Below are positions 25,733-34,578 of a stretch of DNA of 64,000 nucleotides, in pieces. Numbering within the stretch: the first letter of the stretch is position 1; every line of letters starts with the position of its first letter. The position numbers were made by a program, and so were the translations under genes. Under the pieces are notes generated by a model. The model did not search any database. It was not told where the DNA came from and saw nothing but the letters and a program-made list of their open reading frames with translations. Source of the DNA: WTFV01 sp965200895 (GTDB lineage Bacteria; Acidobacteriota; Vicinamibacteria; Vicinamibacterales; UBA8438); assembly GCA_965200895.1 (NCBI GenBank), contig CBDAVM010000001.1:806001-870000 (forward strand). The letters are read 5' to 3'.

Positions 25733-26293
25733 ATGCGAATCGACTTCTCGTTCACACGCAGGAAGGCTCTGGTTGCCCTCGCCGGGCTGGCGCTGGTCGC
25801 CGTCGCGGGGCTGGCCGCGGCGGCCGCGCACGCGGCCGAGGAACAGCGTCGGGGCGGGCGCGGGGCCTGGATGGGCGGGCCGCGCGGCGGAGGGCCGGCG
25901 GGCGCCCTCCTGCCGCCGCTGCGGCGGCTCGACCTCAGCGACGAGCAGCGCGAGCAGGTGCGGGCCGTCGTCGCCGAGAGTCGCGAGGCGGCCCGGACCG
26001 GATTCCAGGAGCTGGTTGCCGCGCGCGAGGCGCTGGCGGAGGCGGTTGCCGCCGCCACCGTCGACGAAGACCGGATCCGGACGCTGGCGGCCGATCTCGG
26101 AAGGATCGAGGGCGACGTCGCGGTCCGGCGGGCGCACGTCCGCGCCGCCGTCTGGCGGATCCTGACGCCGGAGCAGCAGCAGCGGGCCGAGGAAATCCGG
26201 GCCCGGCAGGAAGAGCGCCGCGAGGCGCGTCGGGAGCGGATGCAGGAACGCCGGGAGCGCATGCAGGAGCGGCGCGACCAGCGCAGCCCGTAA
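25733..26293 (+). CDS. Spy/CpxP-like periplasmic protein (second copy)
   Basis: 186 residues. A very strong SD (AAAGGAGG, 25721-25728) sits only 4 nt from ATG 25733, with an adjacent ATG at 25730. A signal peptide (ending AAAHAAEEQ, near residue 37) precedes LTxxQ-type motifs LDLSDEQREQVRAVVAESRE and ILTPEQQQRAEEIRAR, then a Glu/Arg-rich coiled tail with repeated RRERMQE units. It is divergently transcribed from the ECF sigma gene across 89 bp and is a likely regulon member. It is similar in layout to 23766-24230 but longer. Confidence 0.8.
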   Translation: MRIDFSFTRRKALVALAGLALVAVAGLAAAAAHAAEEQRRGGRGAWMGGPRGGGPAGALLPPLRRLDLSDEQREQVRAVVAESREAARTGFQELVAAREALAEAVAAATVDEDRIRTLAADLGRIEGDVAVRRAHVRAAVWRILTPEQQQRAEEIRARQEERREARRERMQERRERMQERRDQRSP

Positions 26294-26310
26294 CCGGTTC
26301 CGATCAGATG

Positions 26311-26357
26311 CGGAAGGCCCACCCGGCGCCCGCGCCGCGCCGGGTGGGCCGGTTCCG
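26311..26357. terminator. Strong hairpin between convergent genes
   Basis: GGCCCACCCGGCG (26316-26328) pairs perfectly with 26338-26350. The stem extends, after a GG bulge, through CGGAA (26311-26315) with TTCCG (26353-26357). It lies just after the Spy-like stop (26293) and before the stop of the NYN gene (26447). It is the most stable hairpin seen in the window, and a bidirectional terminator is inferred. Confidence 0.6.
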
Positions 26358-26446
26358 TCTGCAGAACCGGCCGTCCAGTCCCGATGCTGTCTCGTGTTCG
26401 ACCTTCGGCGTGGACGGGCGGCCGCCGCAGGCGCGTCGGGGTGGTT

Positions 26447-27588
26447 CTAGTTGTCGCGGATGGCCGGGTCGCCGCCGGTGCTGTCGCGCGCCGGCGGAGC
26501 GCCGCTCCTGCTGTCGCCGCGGCCGGCCGGGTCGCCGCCGGCATGGCCGCGGCTCGGTTCGTCTGCGTTCCTGCCGCCGGAGCCGCGGGCCGGCGGCTCG
26601 GTGTTCCGGTCGTCGGCGCCGCGTTCCGACGGGTCGCCGCCGGCATGGCCGCGGCTCGGCACCTCGGTGGTTCCCTGGCCGCGCCAGGACGCGTCGGCGG
26701 TTCCCTGGCCGCGGCTGGACGATCGGAGCCCTCGTAGCGTCCGGTCCCGAGTGGCGGCCGCGGTTCCCGCTGCTGCGACCTGGGGGCCAAGGCAATCTCC
26801 TGCGCGGTCAGCTCGCCCGGCTTGGTGGGCGACGGTCGCAGCGTGAACTCCAGGATGTGACGCCGGCTGGGCAGCTCCTGCGTATTGATGCCGGCGCGTT
26901 GCAGCTCGCTGCTGTGCACGAACGTCGACGCGTACGGCGAGTCGTCGCGAGTGGTGTCGGTAACCCACAGCGGGCCCGTGAACGAGCGCAGGTAGCGGAT
27001 GAAGCCGAATCCCTTGACCGCGTCGTACCAGTGGCACAGGCCGCGGACCCGCGAACCTTCCTCTCCCCAGGCGGATCCCCGCGACTCCCCCGGCAGCAGG
27101 CCCGGAATCAGGAATCCGGAGAGGAACAGGTCCGCCTCCCGCCGCGGCTCGCCCGAGACGTTGTCGAACGCGACCACCTCGACGCGGCAGCCCATGTTCT
27201 GCAGTGCTCGCGTGACCTTGACAAAGTCCCCGTCGCTTGTCGCGAGCAGCACGCGGTCGATGTTGCGGGCTTCCAGAAGTACGTCGACAGCCATGTCCAG
27301 GTCGCTGTTGGCCTTGCCGAACCGCTTGCCGTCTTCGTTGATGTACCACTTGACGTGCTTGACGACCACCTTGTAGCCGAAGTCGCGCAGCGCCGCCTGA
27401 AAGCTCCACACGTTGCGCCTGTAGTCCTCGTCGGTCTGCGCTCGTTCGCGGTCGAACGACGTGTACGAATTCAGCCGCACCGCGTCCGATCCATCGCGGC
27501 AGGCGAACTCCCGGAGCACGTCGTAGCGCAGCCCCCGCCCGCCGTTCCTGGTGATGTTGTCCGTATCGACGTAGACACCGACTCGCAC
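26447..27588 (-). CDS. NYN-domain RNase-like protein fused to a cold-shock-like domain (C-terminal tail frameshifted)
   Basis: It starts at GTG 27588 with SD GGGAGGAG. The first ~180 residues are a NYN/PIN-like domain (LabA/DUF88): VGVYVDTDNITRN, KANSDLDMAVDVLLEARNID and LLATSDGDFVKVTRALQ supply the acidic residues expected to bind metal for RNA cleavage. It continues into CHWYDAVKGFGFIR, then TFVHSSELQRAGI and ILEFTLRP, an oligonucleotide-binding cold-shock-type fold. Near 26720-26735 the good frame changes by -1. The continuing frame gives a hydrophilic RG/GGD-rich tail (SRGHAGGDPSERG) ending at 26447, whereas the original frame runs on antisense through a neighbouring gene. A missing base or real decay is likely. 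Confidence 0.7.
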
Positions 27589-27787
27589 GCTCTCCTCCCG
27601 TTCCGCTGCCGCGCCGCCGTGCGCCCGTATGTTCAGTATAAGGCGCGGCGCCGGGAGCCGACGCCGCACCTTCACGACGCAGCACGCTCGCCGCGATCGC
27701 ACCGCTCCCGATGCCCCGCGAAGACCGGGTTCCTCGGATGTCCGACGACCCTGCACGGAATCTCGTCACCGAACGCTGCAGCCGGAG

Positions 27788-29134
27788 TCATCCATCGATC
27801 TTCCCGACACCGGTCCCCCCGGCGACGCAGAAATGCCACGGCGCGGCGCGGATGCCGCGGCCGAGCGGTCGGACGCGATCCGTACGGCAGGCGAGGACGC
27901 CCCGGGCGCCGGTGAGGGCGCACCAGGCGGCCAGGTTGTCGGCGTGTCGGGGCGTGGGCGTGCGGGTCGCCTTGACCTCGAGGCCGTACAGCCGGCCGTC
28001 CAGCTCGACCACGACGTCGACCTCGGCCGACAGGCCCTCCCAGTGGTGGAGCCGGCCCGCGCCGCCGCCGTGGTGGATGGCCTTGGTCAGCTCCGACACC
28101 ACGGCGGACTCGGCCAGCGCCCCGAGCGCCGGCCCCTTCATGATGGCGTCGCGGGACCGGTAGCCGAGCATCCAGCCCGCCAGCCCCGCATCGATGACGT
28201 GCAGCTTGGGGTTCTTCCGGATCCGCTTCCCGAAGTTCCGGTGGTACGGCGGCAGCAGGACGACGAGACCGCTCGTGACCAGCAGGTTCAGCCAGCGGCG
28301 GGCCGTCGGCGCGCTCACGCCCGCGTCGCGGCCGAGGCGGGCGAAGTTCACCACCTGGCCGGTCGAGGCGCAGACGAGAGAGAAGAACCCGCGGAAGGTT
28401 TCCAGGTCGCCGACCTGCTCCATGTTCCGCAGGTCGCGCTCCAGGTACGTCTGCACGTAGCCCTGCATCCACAGGTCGCGGTCCACCTCCGGGTTCAGGC
28501 GCGGCTCGGGCCAGGCGCCGCGGTGGAGCCAGTCGGCGAGGGCGATGTCCGGAATGGCTCGGTCGGCTGGCTGCTCCGCAGGTTCGCGTGGAGCATCGCG
28601 TGTGTCGTCGCGGTCGGTGTCCGGCAGGGGGCGACCGGCCTCGGCGTCGGCCCAGAGGCCGTCCAGCAGATCAGCGAGGCTGGCGGCGGCGGGGAATCCG
28701 GTCACCTCGGAGACCGCGAGCGGGTCGAGCTGCAGCACGGCGATCCGCCCCGCCAGGGTCTGGCTGACGCCGCGCATCAGGGCGAAGTCCTGCGAGCCGG
28801 TCAGCAGCCAGCGGCCCGGCTGCCGATGCGCGTCGATGGCGTCCTTGACGTAGTGCAGCAGCTCCGGTGCGTACTGAATCTCGTCGAGAATGACGTGCCC
28901 GCCCGCGTCGGCGAGAAAACCGACCGGATCGTCGCGCGCGATGTCGCGCACGTCCGGGCGCTCCAGCGACACGTAGCGGTGCGAGCCGCCGAACTCCTCG
29001 CGCAGGAGGGTCGTCTTCCCGGTCTGGCGGGGACCGGTGACGAGCACGGCGGGGAACGTACGCATCGCCCGCCGGATGGTGGCCGCCAGCGCTCGCAGGA
29101 CGTAGGGCATCGGCCTGTGATCCAAATCGAACAT
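27788..29134 (-). CDS. AAA ATPase with DUF4143 (AAA_14 family)
   Basis: 448 residues. Walker A GPRQTGKTT lies at 34-42, Walker B HVILDEIQYAPELL follows, and then the family motif LTGSQDFALMRGVSQTLAGR (sensor and arginine region). A DUF4143 domain starts around YVQTYLERDLRNMEQVGDL, includes a winged-helix-like APTARRWLNLLVTSGLVVLLPPY, and ends in a nuclease-like EVDVVVE....GLEVKAT core resembling PD-(D/E)XK. This is the common standalone AAA_14/DUF4143 protein, often found in mobile or defence contexts, with no defined role. It has an insertion rich in Asp/Arg/Pro (about residues 150-190) before DUF4143. It lies 199 bp upstream of the NYN gene on the same strand. Confidence 0.85.
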   Translation of the reverse strand: MFDLDHRPMPYVLRALAATIRRAMRTFPAVLVTGPRQTGKTTLLREEFGGSHRYVSLERPDVRDIARDDPVGFLADAGGHVILDEIQYAPELLHYVKDAIDAHRQPGRWLLTGSQDFALMRGVSQTLAGRIAVLQLDPLAVSEVTGFPAAASLADLLDGLWADAEAGRPLPDTDRDDTRDAPREPAEQPADRAIPDIALADWLHRGAWPEPRLNPEVDRDLWMQGYVQTYLERDLRNMEQVGDLETFRGFFSLVCASTGQVVNFARLGRDAGVSAPTARRWLNLLVTSGLVVLLPPYHRNFGKRIRKNPKLHVIDAGLAGWMLGYRSRDAIMKGPALGALAESAVVSELTKAIHHGGGAGRLHHWEGLSAEVDVVVELDGRLYGLEVKATRTPTPRHADNLAAWCALTGARGVLACRTDRVRPLGRGIRAAPWHFCVAGGTGVGKIDG

Positions 29135-29356
29135 GACATATTACATCTGCCGAGCGCCTCGCCAGTCCAGCGACGCGGGACAAGCCGAGTCCCCCCTCCG
29201 GCCGGGTCTCCGGTGGCGCCCGGTGCGGCTGATCCCGGGCGTTCGTCCACGGACGTGCTCCTCGTGCGACGCCTGCCTGCGCAGGTCTCCCAGTGGTCTT
29301 TTCGCACGCGCGGGGTTGCTCCCGGCGAACGGCGATAGTAGATTGCGTGGAAGCCC

Positions 29357-32300
29357 ATGCTCTTGAAATCGACACGGCTGTCGTTGTGCCTGCTCGCGCT
29401 CGTCGTGTCGAGCGTGGGGCTGGTCCGGCTCGGACATCCCATCGCGGCGCAGGTCCCGGCGCCGACAGGGCAGGCGCCCCCGCCCGCCGAGCAGGCGGAG
29501 TTCTTCGAGACCACCATCCGTCCGCTGCTCGCCGACAACTGCCACGCCTGCCACAGCGCGCGGGTCGAGACGCCGTTCGGCGGACTCCGGCTCGACAGCC
29601 GGGAGGGCCTGCTGGCGGGAGGCGACTCGGGGCCGGCCATCGTGCCGGGTCGCCCGGCCGAGAGCGCGCTGGTGCAGCGCCTGCACGGCCGTCCCATGCT
29701 GATGCCGCCGACCGGGCCGCTGGCCGCCGAGGACATCGCCGCGCTCACGAGATGGGTCGGGATGGGGGCGCCGTGGCCGGCGGCGACCATGGCCGCCGCC
29801 GGCGCGGATCCGCCGGATCCGTCCGCGCCGTTCGATCTGCCGGAGCGTCGGCGCACGCACTGGGCGTGGCATCCGGTCAAGGCCGCGGAACCTCCCGCCG
29901 TCGACGACCCCTGGCCGGTGACGCCGGTCGACCGGTTCGTTCTCGCTGCGCTGGACGACGCAGGGCTCCGACCGGCGCCGGACGCCGACCGCACCGCGCT
30001 CATCCGCCGGCTGTCGTTCGATCTGCGGGGGCTGCCGCCGACCCCGGCCGAGATCGCCCGGTTCGCCGGCGACGACTCCCCCACGGCCTGGGCCGACCTG
30101 GTCGACCGCTATCTCGAATCGCCCCACTTCGGTGAGCGCTGGGCGCGCCACTGGATGGATCTGTTCCGCTACAGCGAATCGCACGGCAGCGAGGGCGACC
30201 CCGACATCCCGTTCGCCTGGCGCTACCGCGACTACCTGATCCGAGCCTTCAACGACGACATCCCGTACGACCGGCTGATCCGCGAGCACCTGGCGGGCGA
30301 CCTGCTGCCGGACCCGCGCCTCGACGCGGACAGCCGGACCAACGAGTCGATGATCGGTCCCGCCAACTTCCGGCTGATCGAGCACGGCTTCCAGCCGGTC
30401 GACCCCTGGGAGGACCGCGTCAAGTGGACCGACAACCAGGTGGACGTGGCGTCGAAGGCGTTCCTCGGCCTGACGGTGTCATGTGCCCGCTGCCACGACC
30501 ACAAGTTCGATGCCATCAGCCAGAAGGACTACTACGCCTTCTTCGGGACGCTCTACGGGGCGCGGCCGACGATGCGCGCCATCGACTCGGCGGCCGTGCT
30601 GGAGACCAGTCGGGACGCGCTCGCCGCGCTGAAGGCGGACATCCGCGAACGGCTCGCCGCGGCCTGGAGCACCGCGGCGGAGTCGGTCGGCGCGACGCTG
30701 CTGGCGATGCTGGAGCCGGAGGCAGGGGACGCTGCAGGAGAAGATGGCGCTGAGGACGCGGAAGTGCCGGCGACCGTCGCCGGCGGCGCCGACGAGGAAA
30801 CCGCGCCCGACCCGACGGACGGCGGCGTGCTGGCCGCCTGGCGCGCCCTCGCCGAGGTCGAGCCGGACGACTTCCTCGGCGCCTGGAGCGACCTGCGCGC
30901 GCACTGGGAAACCGAGATCGCGGCGCGCGAGCGCTTCAACGCCGAGCGCTTCGAGCCGGCGTGGGACCTGCGCGGTCCCGATTACGCGGCGATGATCGGC
31001 CACGGGACCGGCCGCACCGAGGCCCCCTCCAGGCCCGGCGAGTTCACCGTCGAGCAGCGCGGCGACCTGCTGCTGAACGGCATCTACCCCGGCGGCGCCT
31101 ACACGCACCTGCTGTCGACAAAGCACCCCGGCGTCATCCAGACGCCCCGCTTCCGCATCGACAGCGACTTCATCAGCTTCCGGGTGATGGGCGGCGACCT
31201 CAGCTTCGTGCAGCTCATCATCGAGAACTACTCGGTGCCGCGCGGCGGCATTTACCACCTGCGCCACAGCCCGAAGAGCGACGAGATGTCCTGGGTGCAG
31301 TGGGACACCGAGTTCTGGAAGGGCTTCACCACCTACATCGAGTTCGCGACCCAGGACGACGCCACACGGTTCCAGCTCGACCCGGAGGACAGCCGCCTGC
31401 GGCACCGGCCCACGCGGCGCGGCGACGGGCGGTCGTTCATCGGCGCCAGCCGCATCGTCTTCCACGACGCACCGGGGACGCCGAGGGAGACGGTGACGCC
31501 GGTTCTGTCGCTGTTCGGCGAGCCCGGGGCTGCGGTTCCGCCGCCCGGCGCCGGGGCGCCCCCGCTCGCAGGATCCGCCGCACCCGGTGACGGCCCGGCC
31601 TCCCACGAAGAACTCGCCGCGCTGATCGGCCGCCGCCTGGTCGCCGCCGTCGCGGCCTGGCGCGACGACCGGTTGACCGAACAGCAGGCCGTGTTCCTCG
31701 ACGAGTTCGTCCGCGCCGATCTGCTGCCACGCTCGCTGGAGGCGCTGGTGGAGCTGCGCGCGCCGGTGGCCGAGTACCGGCTGCTGGAGCGGGACGTGCC
31801 GGTGGCGCGCCGCGTCCCCGGCGTCATCGACGAGGCCGCGCCGGACCAGCCGCTGCTGGTGCGGGGCAGCCACCGGAACCTCGGCGACGCGGTGCCGCGC
31901 GGGTTCCTGACCGCGGTGGACAACCGGCCGTACCCCGCGCCCGGACTCGTCCGCCTGCACCTGGCCGAGGCCATCGCCGACGCCGACAACCCGCTCGCGG
32001 CGCGGGTGGCGGTCAACCGGGTCTGGCGCCATCTGTTCGGCTACGGCATCGTGCGCACGGTGGACAACTTCGGCCGCCTGGGCGATCCGCCGTCGCATCC
32101 CGGGCTGCTGGACCATCTGGCGTCCGAGTTCTTGGACGACGACTGGTCGATCAAGCGCCTCGTCCGACGCCTCGTCCTCAGCCGGACCTACCGGATGAGC
32201 AGCCAGGCGTCGGCCCGGGCCGCCGAGGTCGACCCGACGAACCGGCTGCTGCAGCACGCCAACCTGCGGCGCCTCGACGCCGAGGCGATCCGCGACGCGA

Positions 32301-32830
32301 TGCTTTCGATCTCCGGCCGCTTCGACCCGACGATGTTCGGGCCGTCCGTCCCGGTGCACTACGCGGCGCGGCGCGGCCTGACCGAGGGCGATCCCGACAA
32401 CGGCCCGGTGGACGGCGCCGGGCGGCGGAGCGTCTACCAGGAGATCCGGCGCAACGCGCACAACCCGTTCCTGGAGGTCTTCGACCTGCCGAAGCCCGCG
32501 ACCACCCGCGGCCAGCGGGACACGACGAACGTCCCGGCCCAGTCGCTCGCGCTGCTCAACAGCCCGTTCGTCATCGGCCAGGCGGCCGAGTGGGGTCGGC
32601 GGCTGGCCGAGGGCGAGGCGACGTCGGTGGACGGGCGCGTCGCGCACATGTTCGTCAAGGCGCTCGCGCGCCCGCCGACGGAGGCCGAGCGCGCCCGCGT
32701 GGAGGACTATCTGACCACGGTGGCGGCGGACCGCGGCGTGGATCGGACGCTGCTGCTCTACGACGCCGCCGTCTGGCAGGACGTCGCGCACAGCCTGTTC
32801 AACCTGAAGGAGTTCATCTTCATCCCGTAG
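29357..32830 (+). CDS. Large PSD1 protein: cytochrome-c-like, DUF1549 and DUF1553 domains
   Basis: 1157 residues. A signal peptide (about residues 1-31) precedes PSCyt1 with haem motif CHACH (62-66), then DUF1549 (DRFVLAALDDAGLRP, LSFDLRGLPPTP, ERWARHWMDLFRYSESHG) with a second motif CARCH at 376-380. A long middle region of 350-400 residues, with an acidic Ala/Glu-rich stretch, precedes DUF1553 (LARAVNRVWRHLFGYGIV-like block, SRTYRMSSQ, LRRLDAEAIRDAMLS, VPAQSLALLNSPFV). This is the planctomycete-type domain series. A -10-like TAGATT lies 12 nt before the ATG. The partner DUF1501 gene follows. Confidence 0.9.
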   Translation: MLLKSTRLSLCLLALVVSSVGLVRLGHPIAAQVPAPTGQAPPPAEQAEFFETTIRPLLADNCHACHSARVETPFGGLRLDSREGLLAGGDSGPAIVPGRPAESALVQRLHGRPMLMPPTGPLAAEDIAALTRWVGMGAPWPAATMAAAGADPPDPSAPFDLPERRRTHWAWHPVKAAEPPAVDDPWPVTPVDRFVLAALDDAGLRPAPDADRTALIRRLSFDLRGLPPTPAEIARFAGDDSPTAWADLVDRYLESPHFGERWARHWMDLFRYSESHGSEGDPDIPFAWRYRDYLIRAFNDDIPYDRLIREHLAGDLLPDPRLDADSRTNESMIGPANFRLIEHGFQPVDPWEDRVKWTDNQVDVASKAFLGLTVSCARCHDHKFDAISQKDYYAFFGTLYGARPTMRAIDSAAVLETSRDALAALKADIRERLAAAWSTAAESVGATLLAMLEPEAGDAAGEDGAEDAEVPATVAGGADEETAPDPTDGGVLAAWRALAEVEPDDFLGAWSDLRAHWETEIAARERFNAERFEPAWDLRGPDYAAMIGHGTGRTEAPSRPGEFTVEQRGDLLLNGIYPGGAYTHLLSTKHPGVIQTPRFRIDSDFISFRVMGGDLSFVQLIIENYSVPRGGIYHLRHSPKSDEMSWVQWDTEFWKGFTTYIEFATQDDATRFQLDPEDSRLRHRPTRRGDGRSFIGASRIVFHDAPGTPRETVTPVLSLFGEPGAAVPPPGAGAPPLAGSAAPGDGPASHEELAALIGRRLVAAVAAWRDDRLTEQQAVFLDEFVRADLLPRSLEALVELRAPVAEYRLLERDVPVARRVPGVIDEAAPDQPLLVRGSHRNLGDAVPRGFLTAVDNRPYPAPGLVRLHLAEAIADADNPLAARVAVNRVWRHLFGYGIVRTVDNFGRLGDPPSHPGLLDHLASEFLDDDWSIKRLVRRLVLSRTYRMSSQASARAAEVDPTNRLLQHANLRRLDAEAIRDAMLSISGRFDPTMFGPSVPVHYAARRGLTEGDPDNGPVDGAGRRSVYQEIRRNAHNPFLEVFDLPKPATTRGQRDTTNVPAQSLALLNSPFVIGQAAEWGRRLAEGEATSVDGRVAHMFVKALARPPTEAERARVEDYLTTVAADRGVDRTLLLYDAAVWQDVAHSLFNLKEFIFIP

Positions 32831-32930
32831 CGGGTTCCGTCCGTGGAGACCGCGCCCGCGACGCGCTGCGAGCGCCCTCCGACCCGAGGGAGTTCATCCA
32901 TCCCGTAGCACTCCGTCCGTGGACGCCGAC
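32809..32930 (+). repeat. Imperfect direct duplication at the PSD1 3' end
   Basis: GGAGTTCATC..CATCCCGTAG, containing the stop codon, plus the following CCGTCCGTGGA recur downstream. Copy 1 starts at 32809 and copy 2 at 32889 (GGAGTTCATCCATCCCGTAG). The offset shrinks from 80 to 76 bp because copy 2 has small deletions. It lies in the 183-bp gap between PSD1 and the DUF1501 gene. Confidence 0.7.
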
Positions 32931-33013
32931 CCCGGAAGCGCTTTCGAGGTTGCCCGCGGCGGCCAGCTCGCACGGGACGCCCGGGCACGTTGCCGACAAC
33001 AGAGGATTCGCCG

Positions 33014-34492
33014 ATGCCTTTCGACCCACGCCAGCACCCCGGACCTCGCCCGTTCCTCACGCGCCGCGAGATGCTGCGGCAGACCTCCACCGGCTTCGGC
33101 TGGCTCGCCATGACGGCGCTGATGGCCGACAGGGCCTACGCCGGGCTGGCGCAGGAGGGGGCGTCCGGGGTGCCGGCGGCGGAGGGCCCGCTCGCTGCGA
33201 AGGCGCCCGACTTCGCGCCCCGGGTGAAGAACGTCATCTTCTGCTTCATGTCGGGCGGGATGTCGCACGTCGATTCGTTCGACCCGAAGCCGCGGCTGGC
33301 GGCCGAGGCGGGCCGGCCGATGCCGTTCCGGACCGAGCGGACGATGTTCAACCAGGACGGCAACATCTGGCCCAGCCCGTGGGAGTTCACCCGCTACGGG
33401 CAGAGCGGCATCCCGGTCAGCGCCCTCTTCCCGCACACCGGGAGCGTCGTTGATGAGCTGACCGTCATCCGCTCGATGACCGCGCCGTTCATGGAGCACG
33501 CCCAGGCGAACTTCTACTTCCACTGCGGCATGCCGTTCACCGGCTTCCCGAGCATGGGGGCCTGGGTCACCTACGGTCTCGGGACCGAGAACCAGAACCT
33601 GCCCGGCTTCGTCGTCCTCGGCAGCGGCGGCATTCCGCTGGGCGGCATCAACGTCTTCGGCAACGGCTTCCTGCCGGCCGTGCACCAGGGCTCGCTGATC
33701 TACCCGGAGCACGCCGAGCCGCTGCACAACGTCAACCCCGCCGAGACCGACGCCCGGCAGCGCGCGCGGCTGTCCCTGATCGGCGACCTCGACCGGCAGT
33801 TCCTCGGCCGCACCGACAACGAGACGCGCGTGGAGGCGGCGATCGACAATTACGAGATCGCCTACCGGATGCAGACCGCCGTGCCCGAGCTGACCGACCT
33901 GCGCGGCGAGACGGAGGCGACCCGGAGACTCTACGGGCTGGACTCGCCCAACGCCTCCACCGCCGCCTACGGACGGCAGTGTCTCGTGGCGCGCCGCCTC
34001 GTCGAGCGCGGCGTGCGCTTCGTCGAGCTCACCATGGTCGGCACCGACGGCATGGGCCAGGCCGCCAACCCGTGGGATCAGCACACCAAGCTGGCGGAGG
34101 GCCACGCCGCCAACGCGCTGACGGTCGACCAGCCGGTCGCCGCCCTCGTCAAGGACCTGAAGGCGCGCGGTCTGCTGGACGAGACCCTGGTCATCTTCTC
34201 CCCCGAGTTCGGCCGGACCCCGTTCGTGCAGGGCACCAACGGCCGCGACCACAACCCCTACGGCTTCAGCCTGTGGATGGCCGGCGGCGGCCTCAGGAAG
34301 GGCTTCATCCACGGGCAGACCGACGAGTACGGCTACCGCGTGGTCGAGAACGCCCACACCGTCCGCGACCTGCACGCCACGGTGCTGCACCTGCTGGGCC
34401 TCGACCACCGGAACCTCACCTACCGCTTCGGCGGACGGGACTTCCGGCTGACCGACGTCGACGGGCACCCGATGCGGGCGATCCTGGCGTAG
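33014..34492 (+). CDS. DUF1501 protein (exported sulfatase/phosphatase-fold relative)
   Basis: 492 residues from ATG 33014 (AGAGGA about 9 nt upstream). The start at 32990 has no SD. The N-terminal TRREMLRQTSTGFGWLAMTALMAD is a Tat-like signal. Conserved DUF1501 blocks are KNVIFCFMSGGMSHVDSFDPKP, GIPVSALFPHTG, VDELTVIRSM, LPGFVVL, RRLVERGVRFVEL and VIFSPEFGRTPFVQG. It pairs with the upstream PSD1 protein in the same way that DUF1552 pairs with DUF1592 in the first two cassettes. The function is not established experimentally for the family. Confidence 0.88.
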   Translation: MPFDPRQHPGPRPFLTRREMLRQTSTGFGWLAMTALMADRAYAGLAQEGASGVPAAEGPLAAKAPDFAPRVKNVIFCFMSGGMSHVDSFDPKPRLAAEAGRPMPFRTERTMFNQDGNIWPSPWEFTRYGQSGIPVSALFPHTGSVVDELTVIRSMTAPFMEHAQANFYFHCGMPFTGFPSMGAWVTYGLGTENQNLPGFVVLGSGGIPLGGINVFGNGFLPAVHQGSLIYPEHAEPLHNVNPAETDARQRARLSLIGDLDRQFLGRTDNETRVEAAIDNYEIAYRMQTAVPELTDLRGETEATRRLYGLDSPNASTAAYGRQCLVARRLVERGVRFVELTMVGTDGMGQAANPWDQHTKLAEGHAANALTVDQPVAALVKDLKARGLLDETLVIFSPEFGRTPFVQGTNGRDHNPYGFSLWMAGGGLRKGFIHGQTDEYGYRVVENAHTVRDLHATVLHLLGLDHRNLTYRFGGRDFRLTDVDGHPMRAILA

Positions 34493-34500
34493 AACGCGTG

Positions 34501-34578
34501 AACTCCGGCAGCCGGCGCAGACTGCCGATCATGCGCCTGGCGTTGTAGTCGACGTCGAGCTCCAGCAGCCGGCGCATC
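34501..34578. repeat. Short imperfect repeat between convergent genes
   Basis: AACTCCGGCAGCCGGCGCAG (34501-34520) resembles AGCTCCAGCAGCCGGCGCAT (34558-34577), offset 57 bp, with about three mismatches. It lies between the DUF1501 stop and the NYN stop. This is the weakest of the gene-boundary duplications. Confidence 0.35.

Noticed and set aside
25630..26446. Continuation of the NYN-CSD frame to 25630
   Set aside because: It runs antisense through the Spy-like gene and its strong terminator, with serine/arginine-rich nonsense. The alternative frame ends sensibly at 26447.
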